A stretch of 64,000 nt of DNA from Saturnia japonica (taxonomy: Eukaryota > Arthropoda > Insecta > Lepidoptera > Saturniidae). Shown here piece after piece: positions 62,262-64,000 of this stretch (position 1 is the stretch's first letter; every line of letters starts with the position of its first letter). The stretch lies in the NCBI GenBank assembly GCA_033032175.1, contig CM065328.1, positions 11,656,690-11,720,689 on the forward strand, written 5' to 3'. The notes beneath the pieces are model-generated. The model ran no database searches. It saw only the letters and a list, made by a program, of their open reading frames with translations, and was not told where the DNA came from. Position numbers and translations under genes: made by a program.

Positions 62262-62439
62262 TGTAGATGAACTATTGCAAAGGGAGGATCCTCCGGCCAG
62301 ACGGGTGTTATGTCTGGCGGGCAGCTGCCCAACGGTTGTAGTCGGGTTCTTGTATATATACTCAACGATTGAGTTAATTTCTATAGCGCAATGTAGGATA
62401 GTAAGATGCGTCTTATGTGGCTCGATAGATGTCGCTACA
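62262..62439 (-). repeat. LTR (5' LTR of the minus-strand element)
   Basis: 178 bp, nearly identical to 61521-61720. It carries the same TATATATA segment and ends at the ACTG duplication. Forward ORFs crossing both LTRs (61534-61758, 62245-62565) are artefacts of the repeat. Confidence 0.85.
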
Positions 62440-63570
62440 ACTGCTACTGGAAAAAGTTCGTCGACAAATTTTGTATTAACGCTCCGACCGCGAACAGCTT
62501 TTGTGGGCAGCTCGTCTTCTTCAGACACCCACTGCGTGTATTGTTGCTTCGTAAGAGGATCGTAGCTGTATATCCAAGTTTCTTCAGTTGTTAGGATGTA
62601 GGATACGTTTTGCGAAGTTACTCCTTCAAACTTTTCTAGCATAAAGCACCAATCAATACGACAGGATTTTTTCTCTTCGGTGATAGAATGAGGTATCCAT
62701 CGCATAGCAAGCTTCTTAACTTTAAGGTGTTCATACAGTATGGTGGAAACTGTCTGTGATCCAATTTTCAGTTCAGCTTGAATATCTCGATCTGTAATGT
62801 ATCAGATATTCTCCCGCAATATCCACTCTACCCTGATGACATTTTCATGAGTTACTCCAGTTGTAGGTTGGCTAGGTCTGGGGTCGTCGTTAAGGTTTTC
62901 TCGACCACGTTTAAATTCACGAAACCTATAAATAACTATTGCTAACGTAGGAGCAGACTCCCCAAATGCACCATGTAAATTTTAATAAAATTCCTTGAAG
63001 GTAAACCCTCGTTTATAATCATAAAAAATCATAGCATGAAAAGATTCCCGCGAGACGTCCATTGTTGCAAAAACAAGAACAGTGACATATAATCTTTAAA
63101 ATACCTATTAAAAAAAAATTACACATATGTGGCCCATGTTTTTCACCAAAGAGATGTGTATTGAAATTAGCTATCATATCAAAATAGTTTCAAGAAAAAG
63201 GAGATTGTATTTATTGTACGGCTAATAATTTTCAGAACAACCTTATATGCAGTGTGACAATATTCAAACAATCGTAGTACCTACTTACTTTACAGAATTG
63301 TATTGTTTGTTACATACAATATGTAGTAGATAGTGAAGCTAGATTACTCCATAACAATTATTTGTACGGTCCTTGTCTATATTTGGAAGGTAAACAGCTT
63401 CCAGATAAGCTGAATTATACTCTGTTTTAGTGTTATTATGATCAACTATTGTGGAATTAACATCAATCTTAGATTAGACAGCTGTAGGTAAATTGTTTCA
63501 AACACTTTATATGTTTAAATACCCGTGAATTAATATCTATTCATTATTACAACTTTTGTCATTTTTTATT

Positions 63571-63885
63571 GTTATAGGTTTAGCGTTGCAGCCACAATCT
63601 CGCCTGATCTTAAGTGACGATGTGTCCTTAAGATGGTAGCACGCTAAACCTAGTGGAAGACTGTCTTTAAGTGCAGCTGCAGGGACACACCTAATGGTGT
63701 TTGGCGACAGATTAACAACTTAAACGTGGTAGATATTTAGGCGGGTATTAAGAAAGCCCTACCACAATACTATAGTTTCATCAAGATGTTTTCTTTCACC
63801 AGGCACTCAGACACAGTGCAGGGATTCGAACTCACGTCGATCGATGCGGAATCCGTACACGCTATCAACTGAGCCATTATTGCGT
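63571..63885 (-). mobile_element. tRNA-derived SINE family A, copy 2 (most complete)
   Basis: On the minus strand the head reads AATGGCTCAGTTGATAGCGT (A box) and GAGTTCGAATCCCTGCACTG (B box), then a body with GGTGAAAGAAAACATCTTGA. The A and B boxes match the pol III consensus well, and this copy defines the family best. The head-to-body order is the same as in 13030-13343. Confidence 0.75.
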
Positions 63886-64000
63886 TATTATTATAAGTAA
63901 CTTATGACCACAGCAACCTTTTATGTTTTTCTGCAGTCCTCTTAAATTCGCGTTTATTAATGTTACTTGTGTTACCTTAAAACCTCGCGCTGTTAACAGA

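Larger units (their letters stand above)
61521..62439 (-). mobile_element. TRIM-like miniature LTR retrotransposon nested in mariner 3
   Basis: Long terminal repeats lie at 61521-61720 and 62262-62439, TG...CA-bounded, with about six substitutions by eye plus a 22-bp duplication in the first. ACTG duplicates flank it (61517-61520, 62440-62443). On the minus strand CTGGTGACCCAGAGCATGAA directly after the 5' LTR is a primer-binding site candidate (complement of a tRNA end ...GGGTCACCA), and TAGGGGAGTGA abutting the 3' LTR is a polypurine tract. Only 541 bp separate the LTRs, so no pol is possible. The TSD and PBS would suit a gypsy- or BEL/Pao-type parent (inference). Confidence 0.85.
61160..63062 (-). 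pseudogene. mariner transposase pseudogene 3 (interrupted)
   Basis: It starts at ATG 63062 (MDVSRESFHAMIFYDYKRGF). Stops occur early (near 62985 and 62800). From 62705 it reads MRWIPHSITEEKKSCRIDW, ETWIYSYDPLTKQQ (first catalytic Asp at SYD) and FVDELFPVAV. The LTR insertion falls here, and on the other side the protein resumes ITLEDHRIVTSEWY, EEVNSERPRHGVRLHQDN and AHTAARTMDYLNTSG. The frame is restored if the insertion and one 4-bp repeat are removed. The last catalytic region is damaged (YSPDFSKTS where SPDLAPxD is usual). This lineage differs from mariners 1 and 2. Confidence 0.88.
61001..63247 (-). mobile_element. mariner element 3, split by an LTR element
   Basis: TGTAAGCTATTCCAAAAATT at 61001 and the complement of the sequence ending at 63247 (TATAAGGTTGTTCTGAAAAT) look like diverged terminal repeats. 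Without the 919-bp insertion and its duplicated 4 bp the element would be about 1.32 kb, the usual mariner length. Confidence 0.7.

Noticed and set aside
61534..62565. Two similar forward ORFs (61534-61758 and 62245-62565) that could be read as duplicated genes
   Set aside because: They are translations of the two LTRs of the nested element, and the second also runs antisense through the mariner gene.
63571..63885. A functional tRNA gene on the minus strand, given its good A and B boxes
   Set aside because: The tRNA-like head runs on into a repeat body shared with three other loci, so it is a SINE.
1..64000. A new multi-gene defence, biosynthetic or signalling system
   Set aside because: Only one host gene is supported and nearly all other coding traces belong to mobile elements; nothing indicates a gene cluster.

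Overview
The window reads as insect nuclear DNA, most probably from a moth or butterfly. It is AT-rich, has large repeat-filled introns with GT/AG boundaries, and carries the repeat families usual in Lepidoptera: mariner copies of several lineages, CR1/jockey-type LINE tails, tRNA-derived SINEs and short elements with Helitron-like ends. There is no bacterial operon, rRNA gene or CRISPR array.

One host protein gene is well supported. It is a plus-strand gene of the dpr family (defective proboscis extension response), running from about 14.5 kb to 47.05 kb in seven coding exons. The joined exons give a 291-residue protein with phases that agree at every junction: a signal peptide, two Ig domains with paired cysteines, and a short hydrophobic tail that suits a GPI anchor. 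Residues around the first Ig domain look most like Dpr13, but the paralogue is tentative. A 5' UTR exon must lie upstream of 14506, because the first coding exon begins at a splice acceptor.

The rest is mostly mobile DNA. From 1 to 14 kb there are decayed LINE tails, SINE-like and Helitron-like copies, and a foldback element. Intron 1 holds a dead mariner and several Helitron-like copies. Intron 2 holds a long CR1-like reverse transcriptase pseudogene and a small unexplained ORF. Intron 4 holds a nearly complete pogo/Tigger element with matching ends, a Helitron-like element, a 130-bp tandem duplication and another LINE remnant. Downstream of the gene (47 to 59 kb) come more repeats and a GC-rich candidate solo LTR.

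The last 5 kb is the most structured part. A mariner with clear terminal repeats occupies 59243-60360. A second mariner on the minus strand (about 61001-63247) is split by a 919-bp LTR element at 61521-62439. That element has a 4-bp target duplication, a primer-binding site, a polypurine tract and one 158-codon ORF, and looks like a TRIM-type miniature retrotransposon.

I found no evidence for a wholly new multi-gene system. The best leads are the nested miniature LTR element, the candidate solo LTR, the intronic small-membrane-protein ORF and a few GC-rich islands I could not explain.
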